DNA of 64,000 bases from NCBI GenBank assembly GCA_017458005.1, contig JAFTGH010000011.1, positions 98,284 to 162,283 of the forward strand. The letters run 5' to 3'. The position numbers were made by a program, and so were the translations under genes. This DNA comes from Prevotella sp. (GTDB lineage Bacteria; Bacteroidota; Bacteroidia; Bacteroidales; Bacteroidaceae). Below are positions 7,691 through 14,934 of this stretch, piece by piece; position 1 is the stretch's first letter; each line of letters opens with the position of its first letter. The notes under the pieces are model-generated. The model ran no database searches. It was not told where the DNA came from and was given only the letters and a program-made list of their open reading frames with translations.

Positions 7691-8074
7691 TTAGTACTTG
7701 TAGAAATTCCACTTCTGGTCACCTTTCTGCAGCACCATGACATCGTCGTTAAGCACTTCTATCTTCACACGGATGTCGTTGAAAGGCTTAAAGCCAAAGG
7801 TTTCCTCTACTGTAGTAGTGTCTGAGCGCAATCCTTTTGCTGAATAGCATTGTATGAAAAGACTGTCACCTTGATGTTGGAAGTTGCCATAGACTCGATC
7901 TTTAACGGAATTCTGTATTAAAGATGTAGAACCAGAAAAACTCAAATAACTGGTATCAGAGCCATCCATACGCCACATACCAAACAAGTCACCAGCCTCT
8001 CCACCTTCTTGACAAGAGGTAAGAAGAATGATGGATAATGTAAGAAGGATGATGTATTTAAAGAATCTTGCCAT
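7691..8074 (-). CDS. Small lipoprotein at the end of the exopolysaccharide operon
   Basis: The start is placed at 8074 (MARFFKYIILLTLSIILLTSC), which gives a clear lipoprotein signal with the lipidated cysteine at about 21 followed by a short Glu/Gly linker. The frame extends upstream into the preceding gene, but those residues are not signal-like. The mature part (about 105 residues) begins with LFGMWRMDGSD, resembling lipocalin-like or DUF4488-type small lipoproteins, and ends with DDVMVLQKGDQKWNFYKY. It overlaps the Wzi-like gene by 17 bp, so the two are translationally coupled. A role in capsule or exopolysaccharide surface display is inferred from position only. Confidence 0.72.
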   Translation of the reverse strand: MARFFKYIILLTLSIILLTSCQEGGEAGDLFGMWRMDGSDTSYLSFSGSTSLIQNSVKDRVYGNFQHQGDSLFIQCYSAKGLRSDTTTVEETFGFKPFNDIRVKIEVLNDDVMVLQKGDQKWNFYKY

Positions 8075-9560
8075 GGTAATTGATTTTGAAATTAAACGTA
8101 GAACAATCGCCATAGATGTTCCCTTTGTCGAAGGCATAGGCTGCCGAGAACTGCCAAGGACCTACTTGATAGATACCTTGCAGCATGGCATCGAATGAGT
8201 GGTGCTTAGGATAGAATGGGATATAATAGGTCCCCATTCCCTCCCGATAAGAGCCTTTTACCATATAAGAGAGGCGGTCTGTGATTTCACCATTCACGCC
8301 CAAATGCCATGCTTTGACACGATTGTCACGAAATCCCAGATATCCATCCTTATTATATATAGGTGAAGTGATGAGGGCATTGCCTGGTGTCATGCCATAA
8401 TGTGCATAGCCATCATAGAAACTATGATTGTAATACTCATCGACACCTGTCACAAAGTCTGTTATCTGATGACGAATCGGATCTGGGTAATCACCGCTAT
8501 CCCAGTGGATAGGACCACATTGATTCGTAGACTGGAAATACTCAATCACTGCTCCACGGACGTATTGTCTGCCACTTGCTTTGTTCGTATATTGCAGTCC
8601 CCACAAACCATCCCAGCCGTTTCCCTTTCGCATGCCTGAGCCATCTTCATAGGGATTGTCGAGATAGGCTTGCAACTGGTGGTTTTTGTTGATGTTCCAA
8701 CCGATTTGGACAGTCATGATACCGATATGGTTTCCCCATACCCAATCTTCCTGACTGTCGTTCTCAAAATAATTGCTGTCACCTCCAGGGAAAATCACGT
8801 CCCAGAATGCTTTCAGATTAGCAGGCTTTTTCTTTGCCACCAACTCCCCATCCTCATAAGTGTATTTTGTTCCTGCGAATTGGACGACATGCTCTAAACC
8901 TGCCACGACAAAGAATCGCTTATTAGGGTTGCTGCGGAAATACAGATGCTTTTGGTGGTAGTAAGTACCTGTAGTATATCTGGTATTGCCACTGCCTTCT
9001 TGGTAAAACTTGTCCTTGTGATAACTATTGTCCATGAACTTGCCATAGCCGAAGTCAAAGTTGATCTGTAACCAGTCTTTGGTGTAGGGTATTGTCCAGA
9101 AGCCATTGGTTCCGACATGCACTTGTGGGATGGGCTTGGCATTGGTGCCCTTGACAAACGAGCCTGTAGACAGTAGGTTGTCACGCACCACCTGCTCCTG
9201 CTCACGACTGCCTACCTCTACGAAGAACGACTTCCACGAAAGGTTGGCATAGCATTGCTGCAGATAGGCATGATGGTCAGCATGTACAGAGGCGACAACA
9301 TCCACTGCCCCCGATAGGGTCAAGTCTTTGCTAAAAGAATGTGTGGCATTGACGGCTCCACGAAGATATGCCGTATTAGAGCGAGTACCCAGTACATGAT
9401 GGCGGTTGGTCGCTAACTGGAAAGCGGTATAGTCGCCTGTTCCTATGGCTACCTCCGTCGTCAGGTCGTAAGTGATCTGTGTCGACAGAGTGTCTTGCGC
9501 TCCCGAGACAAGTGTTGACATAAGGATGACAACAAGAAGAGCAAGATACCTATGTGCCAT
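8058..9560 (-). CDS. Capsule assembly protein, Wzi family (outer-membrane beta-barrel)
   Basis: The 500-residue product starts at 9560 (MAHRYLALLVVILMSTLVSGAQ), with a standard signal peptide. The rest is an outer-membrane beta-barrel with alternating strands, SNTAYLRGAVNATHSF and FFVEVGSREQEQV in the first third and a C-terminal INYHGKIL ending. The pattern matches the bacterial Wzi (capsule assembly) family, which anchors polysaccharide at the cell surface. It lies directly behind the initiating sugar transferase (19-bp gap) and overlaps the following lipoprotein. The family assignment is from overall sequence pattern; lectin-like binding of the local polymer is inference. Confidence 0.8.
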   Translation of the reverse strand: MAHRYLALLVVILMSTLVSGAQDTLSTQITYDLTTEVAIGTGDYTAFQLATNRHHVLGTRSNTAYLRGAVNATHSFSKDLTLSGAVDVVASVHADHHAYLQQCYANLSWKSFFVEVGSREQEQVVRDNLLSTGSFVKGTNAKPIPQVHVGTNGFWTIPYTKDWLQINFDFGYGKFMDNSYHKDKFYQEGSGNTRYTTGTYYHQKHLYFRSNPNKRFFVVAGLEHVVQFAGTKYTYEDGELVAKKKPANLKAFWDVIFPGGDSNYFENDSQEDWVWGNHIGIMTVQIGWNINKNHQLQAYLDNPYEDGSGMRKGNGWDGLWGLQYTNKASGRQYVRGAVIEYFQSTNQCGPIHWDSGDYPDPIRHQITDFVTGVDEYYNHSFYDGYAHYGMTPGNALITSPIYNKDGYLGFRDNRVKAWHLGVNGEITDRLSYMVKGSYREGMGTYYIPFYPKHHSFDAMLQGIYQVGPWQFSAAYAFDKGNIYGDCSTFNFKINYHGKIL

Positions 9561-9579
9561 ATATATAATAAGGTGTAGA

Positions 9580-10209
9580 TTAGAATTTCTTACCCGCGGC
9601 AACATGAACAACGGTGAGGACCATGATCTTTAGGTCTTCCCACCAAGAACGGCGCTTAAGATAGTCAAGGTCCATCTCCAGTCGCTTGAGCATCTTCTCC
9701 ATTGTGTCCGTATAACCGTTATAAAGGGTAGCGTATGAAGTCACGCCTGGTCGTATCTGATATAGATACTTATAGCGACAGTCTTGTTTCATAATCTGGT
9801 CGATATAGAACTTACGCTCAGGTCGTGGTCCCACAAACGACATGTCGCCTTTCAGGACGTTCCACAACTGAGGCAGTTCGTCCAAGTGATGACTTCTCAG
9901 GAATGTTCCTGCCTTGGTGAGCCTTTTGTCCTCGTTCTCATGATACAGTGCTGGTCCGTTCTCCTCTGCGTTGACCACCATACTGCGAAACTTATAGATG
10001 GTGAAAGGTCTGCCAAAGCGCCCGATGCGCTCCTGTTTATAGATCACAGGACCATCTTTGTCCTCCCGTTTAATGGTGATATAACAAATGAGGAAAAGGG
10101 GAGAGGCTAAGATAAGAAAGATAAGCGCTCCAATGAAGTCAAACCACCGTTTAACCTCTCTCTCGAAAGCATTCATTCCATCATAGATATACGGGTAATT
10201 TTGTTCCAT
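9580..10209 (-). CDS. Initiating sugar transferase (polyprenyl-phosphate sugar-phosphate transferase)
   Basis: This 209-residue protein loads the first sugar-1-phosphate of the repeat unit onto undecaprenyl phosphate at the inner membrane. It has one N-terminal hydrophobic re-entrant segment (about 25-48), a basic segment with KQERIGRFGRPF, then KFRSMVVNAE, LRSHHLDELPQLWNVLKGDMSFVGPRP and IRPGVTSYA, all hallmarks of the WcaJ/PglC-type catalytic domain. It is the short form without the extra N-terminal membrane region. The ATG at 10209 is preferred over a TTG two codons upstream. The neighbours are a glycosyltransferase upstream and the Wzi-like gene downstream. Confidence 0.93.
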   Translation of the reverse strand: MEQNYPYIYDGMNAFEREVKRWFDFIGALIFLILASPLFLICYITIKREDKDGPVIYKQERIGRFGRPFTIYKFRSMVVNAEENGPALYHENEDKRLTKAGTFLRSHHLDELPQLWNVLKGDMSFVGPRPERKFYIDQIMKQDCRYKYLYQIRPGVTSYATLYNGYTDTMEKMLKRLEMDLDYLKRRSWWEDLKIMVLTVVHVAAGKKF

Positions 10210-10259
10210 TGGCAATCTGTTTCAAATTCTTTTAAATATAAAACGGCTGTCCTATATAT

Positions 10260-11069
10260 TTATTGTGTGTTTTCCTGCATCTTTTTTAGAAACTCTTTAC
10301 TGTCATGTTTCCTTTTCTGCACTTTCAGATAGTAAGTGGGCATAAAATGAGTCAGGAAATACAGGTACGCTCTTATTTTGGAGAAGCCAAATACAGTCTC
10401 ATAGACATTCACATTGTATTTGATCAATGAGAATTTGTTGCTAGACACCGAATGCGTACGTTGGCGATAATAGGCAAGGGGCTCTGTCAAGCAAAAACAG
10501 ATTTGACACTCCTTGAGTATATTTAGAAACAACGCCCAGTCTTGACGCTTGCGGATGGCTGGCATGTAGAACTTGTGCCCAAGTCGCTTGATGTCATAGA
10601 TTGCTGTCAGACACCCGATTTTGTTGTCGCGCTTCATCATACTCAATGTCAAGTGTTTAGGCGAGATGTTGATACCTGTTATCTCATTGTTCTCATCACA
10701 TATCAGATAGGAGGAACTGCAAAGCGCACAATCTTTCCGTGTCATGTGGGCTATCTGCTTTTCCAGTTTCTCAGGAAACCAGCGGTCATCGCAGTCGCAA
10801 AAAGCGATGTAACGTCCTTGTGCTCTCTCGATAGACTTGTTGCGAGCGACACCAGGTCCGTAGTTGTCTTTCAGAAACTCAACCTTGACACGGGGGTCTT
10901 TTTGGGCAAACTGTTGCAAGATCTTCTGTGTCTCGTCAGACGAGCAGTCGTCCGTAATCAGTAGTTCCAGATTCGTGTATGTCTGGTTAAGCACACTCTC
11001 TATGCTGTCAGCAAGATACTTGCTGGCATTGAAGGTGGGCATGATGACCGATACTAATTCTTGCTGCAT
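10260..11069 (-). CDS. Family 2 glycosyltransferase
   Basis: The 269-residue product starts at 11069 (MQQELVSVIMPTFNASKYL). It is a GT-A fold enzyme: the VSVIMPTFNA nucleotide-sugar motif at 6-15, SVLNQTYTNLELLITDDCSSD, and a DxD-like motif in AFCDCDDRW near 92-100. It transfers one sugar of the exopolysaccharide repeat from a nucleotide donor, at the cytoplasmic face. No membrane segment is evident. It is the first gene of the downstream half of the locus, with array A and a divergent plus-strand gene upstream. Confidence 0.93.
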   Translation of the reverse strand: MQQELVSVIMPTFNASKYLADSIESVLNQTYTNLELLITDDCSSDETQKILQQFAQKDPRVKVEFLKDNYGPGVARNKSIERAQGRYIAFCDCDDRWFPEKLEKQIAHMTRKDCALCSSSYLICDENNEITGINISPKHLTLSMMKRDNKIGCLTAIYDIKRLGHKFYMPAIRKRQDWALFLNILKECQICFCLTEPLAYYRQRTHSVSSNKFSLIKYNVNVYETVFGFSKIRAYLYFLTHFMPTYYLKVQKRKHDSKEFLKKMQENTQ

Positions 11070-11204
11070 GATGACAGAGATTTGAAAATCGGCTGCAAAG
11101 GTACTCTTTTTATTTGATATCTCCAAAAGATAATGTGCCTAAACTCGAAAAAGATATAACTTATCATTTATTCGGATATTAGTAGTAAAATAGTTTTTAG
11201 CGTA

Positions 11205-11310
11205 GAAACTATCAGTTCCTGCCTAAGAAACTACCAGTTTCCTACTTGGGAACTATCAGTTTCCTGCTTGGAAACTGTCTGTTTCCGCCAAGGAAACTAT
11301 TTGGGAACTA
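11205..11310. repeat. Array A: 22-bp-period palindromic tandem repeat
   Basis: Five full units and a partial sixth begin near 11205, 11227, 11249, 11271, 11293 and 11305. Each full unit is built as GAAACT, three bases, AGTTTC, then a 7-bp linker (consensus linker C-TGCTTG), with small variations. It lies between the divergent glycosyltransferase (minus) and DUF6078-like gene (plus). The period and the 6-3-6 arm layout are the same as in array B (30341-30455), although the arm sequence is different. It is not a CRISPR: the units are contiguous and there are no unique spacers. Confidence 0.85.
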
Positions 11311-11358
11311 ACTTCAAAGAAACAGGAGGGATTATTTGGAGATGTGGGAAATAAGTAG

Positions 11359-11366
11359 TACCTTTG
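11359..11366 (+). promoter_or_regulatory. -7 element immediately before the DUF6078-like gene
   Basis: TACCTTTG at 11359-11366 ends five bases before the ATG at 11372. This is the same spacing as at the histidine phosphatase gene (6137/6143), so the transcript should start at or next to the start codon. Confidence 0.55.
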
Positions 11367-11371
11367 CAGAG

Positions 11372-11848
11372 ATGAATAAACTAACGAGTCAACCAAGAAA
11401 GGATATCGCCCCAACAGCAGAGGCAGACATCTTCCGCGAGAAGGCAGAGAACTATCTCGTATGTTTTAACAGCCAGTGTCCTCAATGTGAGAGTTGCCTG
11501 CGCTATCTGGTGGGGAAATACGCCAGTGAGCGTCCATTGGCGATGGTGTCAGTCAATCCGCGCCATCCTAAGGTGGCTACCTCTGAGTGTCCTGTGTTCC
11601 GTAATAAAGAACAGGTGATGATGAAGCGTGGCTTGATCCACTTCTATGACGACATGCCGAGCAGAAAGGAGTATCTTGTCCGTCATAGTCTTATCGCCGC
11701 CTTTGGGCGAAAAAACTATTTCGAGATGCGTAAGGGTGTGCGTCTGATCTCCCCAGAAGAGCAAGATTGCATTGCCGACACCTGTCGCCAGTTAGGCTGG
11801 ACAGGCGAACTCCATTATGACGGTGAGCAGATGGGGTACGATTGGTAA
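11372..11848 (+). CDS. DUF6078-like cysteine-rich small protein
   Basis: The 158-residue product (start MNKLTSQPRKD at 11372) has a cysteine cluster CFNSQCPQCESC at about 37-48 that could bind a metal, then SECPVF, and a conserved C-terminal half (LVRHSLIAAFGRKNYFEMRKGVRLISPEEQ). It resembles Bacteroidales proteins catalogued as DUF6078; I am only fairly sure of that number, and no function is known. No signal peptide or membrane helix is present. The last 126 bp of the gene are duplicated 1.76 kb downstream, on the far side of the ATPase gene. It is the first of three plus-strand genes inside the exopolysaccharide locus. Confidence 0.75.
   Translation: MNKLTSQPRKDIAPTAEADIFREKAENYLVCFNSQCPQCESCLRYLVGKYASERPLAMVSVNPRHPKVATSECPVFRNKEQVMMKRGLIHFYDDMPSRKEYLVRHSLIAAFGRKNYFEMRKGVRLISPEEQDCIADTCRQLGWTGELHYDGEQMGYDW
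11723..11848 (+). repeat. Direct repeat, copy 1 (3' end of the DUF6078-like gene)
   Basis: These 126 bp match 13483-13608 with 8 differences and no gaps (about 94 percent). Together the copies bracket the intergenic region and the ATPase gene. Copy 1 is the in-place end of the intact gene, ending in TAA. Confidence 0.95.
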
Positions 11849-12017
11849 GTCACTATAGCAACTTGAGTTTAAATTGGCGTTTGTTTCGCTAAAAGTCGGT
11901 AAGATAGGGTGTGTTTAGCGGAATAAACGCAATTTTGTTCCGGTTTTAACATTTGGATACTTGCTTATTCCGATAATTATTTATAACTTTGCAGACAACT
12001 TAAGAAACAAGCAGAGT

Positions 12018-13457
12018 ATGTGTACAGTTATCGGAAGAAAACAGGAGATAGCCGAACTGACTAGGCGCTATGAGAGCGGCAGGGCAGAGTTCATTGCAGT
12101 GTATGGTCGTCGTCGTGTCGGCAAGACATTCTTGATTAACGAGGTGTTGGGAGACAGTATGGTGTTCCACCACACAGGTCTCTCACCCTATGACCGTAAG
12201 CGGAAAGTCTCGCTCAAGACTCAACTTCAGAATTTCCAATTCTCCCTTATCCGTCATGGTATGGAAGGTATAGAGCAGCCTAAGTCATGGATGGAGGCTT
12301 TCTTTCTGTTAGAGCAGTTGCTTGACCGATTGGATAATGGTTCACGTCAGGTGGTGTTCATTGACGAACTGCCCTGGATGGATACGCCCCGCTCAGGTTT
12401 TCTGACGGCCCTTGAGTCTTTCTGGAACGGGTGGGGGTGTAGCCGACATAACCTTTGTTTTGTGATATGTGGCTCTGCTACATCTTGGATGCTTGACAAC
12501 ATCATCAATAATAAAGGTGGTCTCTATGGCCGACTGACCTGCGAAATGAAACTATCACCATTCACACTATTGGAGACCGAACAGTTCTTCATGAACAGAA
12601 ATATAGATATGTCACGTTACAATATCATCCAAGCCTATATGATTCTGGGGGGCATACCATTCTATCTTGACTGCTTTAATCCGTCCTATAGTTTGGCTCA
12701 GAACATTGATACACTGTTCTTTAACCGGAAGGCAAAACTCGGTGATGAATTCGACCGACTGTTTAATTCCATCTTCGATAACGCGGCCGACTGTATGAAG
12801 ATTATTCGCTGTCTTGGAAGGCGTCATGCCGGATATGGGCGTGAGATGATAGCCTGCGAGACAGGAATCAGCCCGAATGGCGATTTCACAAAACTTCTGA
12901 AGGCTCTTATTGCAAGTGACTTTGTTACTCGATATATCCCGTGGGGCAATGCTGGCAATGAGGAATATTATAAACTGTCTGACTGCTTCTGTTGGTTCTG
13001 GCTGCATTTTAAGGAGAAACTTGAAATTAGCGAGCAAGATTACTGGTCGCATCATATGAAGGAGCCTGAGATAACATCGTGGCGGGGCATAGCCTTCGAG
13101 GAGGTCTGTCTGCAGCATATCCAACAGATAAAGATGGCTTTGCAGATTGCTGGTGTTGCCTCGCAAGAGTCATCACTGATAGTTAGTGGTGATAATGACA
13201 CTGAGGGTATGCAGATAGACTTGCTGATAGACCGTGCTGACGATGTGGTGAATGTCTGTGAGATGAAGTTTTCTAAATCGAATTACGTCATCACAAAGTC
13301 ATACGCAGATAAGTTAATGAGACATATCGACCAACTGGAGCGCACTCAACCAAATAAGAAATACCATCTGACTTTTGTTACGGTCAATCCTATAGAGCGT
13401 AACGCTTACTCTGATATTGTAAAGTCATCCATTACGTCGGATGAACTTTTTAGATAA
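12018..13457 (+). CDS. AAA-type ATPase of the archaeal-ATPase / DUF234 type
   Basis: The start at 12018 (MCTVIGRKQEIAELTRRYESG) follows a TAACTTTG element at 11984-11991. The 479-residue product has the family N-terminus FIAVYGRRRVGKTFLI (Walker A, about 35-44), VVFIDELPWMD as Walker B (about 115), and ICGSATSWM as sensor. A winged-helix-like middle (KIIRCLGRRHAGYGREMIACETGI) is followed by a DUF234-like nuclease-fold C-terminus with EVCLQHI and CEMKFSKSNYVI (restriction-endonuclease-like E-x-K). Such proteins are common and mobile in Bacteroidales; the function is not established. The gene is bracketed by a 126-bp direct repeat. Upstream, TTATTCCG/CGGAATAA elements (11919, 11935, 11965) may be operators. 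Confidence 0.88.
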   Translation: MCTVIGRKQEIAELTRRYESGRAEFIAVYGRRRVGKTFLINEVLGDSMVFHHTGLSPYDRKRKVSLKTQLQNFQFSLIRHGMEGIEQPKSWMEAFFLLEQLLDRLDNGSRQVVFIDELPWMDTPRSGFLTALESFWNGWGCSRHNLCFVICGSATSWMLDNIINNKGGLYGRLTCEMKLSPFTLLETEQFFMNRNIDMSRYNIIQAYMILGGIPFYLDCFNPSYSLAQNIDTLFFNRKAKLGDEFDRLFNSIFDNAADCMKIIRCLGRRHAGYGREMIACETGISPNGDFTKLLKALIASDFVTRYIPWGNAGNEEYYKLSDCFCWFWLHFKEKLEISEQDYWSHHMKEPEITSWRGIAFEEVCLQHIQQIKMALQIAGVASQESSLIVSGDNDTEGMQIDLLIDRADDVVNVCEMKFSKSNYVITKSYADKLMRHIDQLERTQPNKKYHLTFVTVNPIERNAYSDIVKSSITSDELFR

Positions 13458-13482
13458 ATCTGCCATGTGGCTCAGAGAGTGA

Positions 13483-13608
13483 GAGATGCGTAAGGGGGTG
13501 CGTCTGATTTCCCCAGAAGAGCAAGATTGCATTGCCGACACTTGTCGCCAGTTAGGTTGGGCAGGCGAACTTCATTATGACGGTGAGCAAATGGGGTACG
13601 ATTGGTAG
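13483..13608 (+). pseudogene. Duplicated 3' fragment of the DUF6078-like gene (direct repeat, copy 2)
   Basis: The fragment encodes the last 41 residues of the DUF6078-like protein (from EMRKGVRLISPEEQ to YDW) with one amino-acid change (Thr to Ala). Six changes are synonymous and one alters the stop (TAA to TAG). It has no start codon or promoter of its own. The mainly synonymous differences mean the copy came from a working allele of another lineage rather than decaying in place, which suggests the ATPase arrived by recombination and brought its own flank. Confidence 0.9.
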
Positions 13609-13671
13609 ACTACAAAGACACCAATAAAATTTGGTGGATTATAAAATATAATTTAATTTTGTACCTTGGAT

Positions 13672-14934
13672 ATGAATAAGTTAGAGTCTTTTGTATATAA
13701 TAGAGTTAAGAACAATTATATTGTTAAGAACGCACTTCGTAATCTCTATCAGGGATTTTACGATTTGCTTCCAAATTACCCAAGTAGGTTTTCCGTCAAT
13801 CCTATAGTCAGAGAAAATAGTTTCTTTGGATTCCATGATTGTTGTCCATTCAGCATGGATGGTACGAAGCATTTGGCATATAAACTGCATATTCCTTTGA
13901 GAATGCCAGGCAAGGATGATTTGTTGGAAGTTGGCTATTGGACAGGTAAGGACTATGAACAGTGGGTGCGCATAGGCGAAACCGGTGCATGGAACTATCA
14001 CAAAGGTAGTCGACTTCAATGGATTAACGGTAAAGAATGTATATATAATAATGTGGTAGATGGTGTGCTCAAATCTACTATCGTAGATGTTCATACTGGT
14101 GAAAAAAGGGTTATCGACTGGGCAATAGACACTGTTAGCCCCGATGGTCGACTTGCCACCACCTTCAGTTATGAGCGTTTACAGGAAATGATGCCAGGGT
14201 ATGGTTATTTGTATGGAGATTCAGATTCTTTTATGGGCGAGAAAGTGAGCGATCATACGGGACTGTTTATCGTTGATCTGGAAAGAAATAGTCGTAGGAT
14301 GCTGTTAAGTCTAAGTCAAGTAGCAGCCTTCCAGCCAGAAGAGAGTATGCAAGATACCTTTCACTTCGTAACGCATACGGAGTTTTCTCATGACAATCGT
14401 TATGTTGCGTTCCTGCATCGCTGGTATAAAGGCACTTTCCGCAGGACACGCCTTTTGGTATATGATATGGAGAGGAAAGAGTTGTTTTCCTCACCAACTT
14501 CAGGTATGGTTTCACATTACCATTGGAATGGAGAGAACGGCATAGTTGCCTATTGTCGTATGGAGGACATTGACTCACATGTATATTTCTCATCCCCAGA
14601 GATGATGGAATGGAAGCGATGTGGTTATCCTATGCTGAATTCTGATGGTCATCAGCATTTTATTGACAATGATTGGTTCCTAGTGGACACCTATCCCAAT
14701 AAGTGGCGTCATTGTAAATTATACAAGGTAAACAGGAAAACAGACGAAGTTGTATTGCTTGCTGATGTGAAGAGTCCCAAACAATTTGTCGCTCCAGATC
14801 AAGATCATTGGTGGAAATGTGACCTGCACCCTCGAAGTGATATGGAAGGACGTTGGGTATCTTTTGACTCTGTTCATACAGGCCAACGTTGTTTGTGTAT
14901 CATGCCGCTTTTGCCTTCGACAGTGAATAACTGA
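13672..14934 (+). CDS. Predicted beta-propeller-like protein of a polysaccharide locus, unknown function
   Basis: This 420-residue protein is taken from the ATG at 13672; a TTG two codons upstream is possible. It has no signal peptide and no membrane helix. The sequence shows repeated propeller-like strands (TVSPDGRLATTFSYERL, HDNRYVAFLHRWY, HPRSDMEGRWVSFDSVHTG), which resemble TolB or oligogalacturonate-lyase-type propellers. Proteins like this occur in Bacteroidales capsule and exopolysaccharide loci, but I cannot name an activity. The upstream promoter element (TACCTTGG at 13662-13669) is imperfect. The end overlaps the converging heparinase-like gene by 35 bp. Confidence 0.7.
   Translation: MNKLESFVYNRVKNNYIVKNALRNLYQGFYDLLPNYPSRFSVNPIVRENSFFGFHDCCPFSMDGTKHLAYKLHIPLRMPGKDDLLEVGYWTGKDYEQWVRIGETGAWNYHKGSRLQWINGKECIYNNVVDGVLKSTIVDVHTGEKRVIDWAIDTVSPDGRLATTFSYERLQEMMPGYGYLYGDSDSFMGEKVSDHTGLFIVDLERNSRRMLLSLSQVAAFQPEESMQDTFHFVTHTEFSHDNRYVAFLHRWYKGTFRRTRLLVYDMERKELFSSPTSGMVSHYHWNGENGIVAYCRMEDIDSHVYFSSPEMMEWKRCGYPMLNSDGHQHFIDNDWFLVDTYPNKWRHCKLYKVNRKTDEVVLLADVKSPKQFVAPDQDHWWKCDLHPRSDMEGRWVSFDSVHTGQRCLCIMPLLPSTVNN

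Noticed and set aside
11205-11310. CRISPR array at array A (also considered for arrays B and C)
   Set aside because: Units are contiguous with 7-bp linkers of similar sequence; there are no unique spacers of 25-40 bp and no cas genes in the window.
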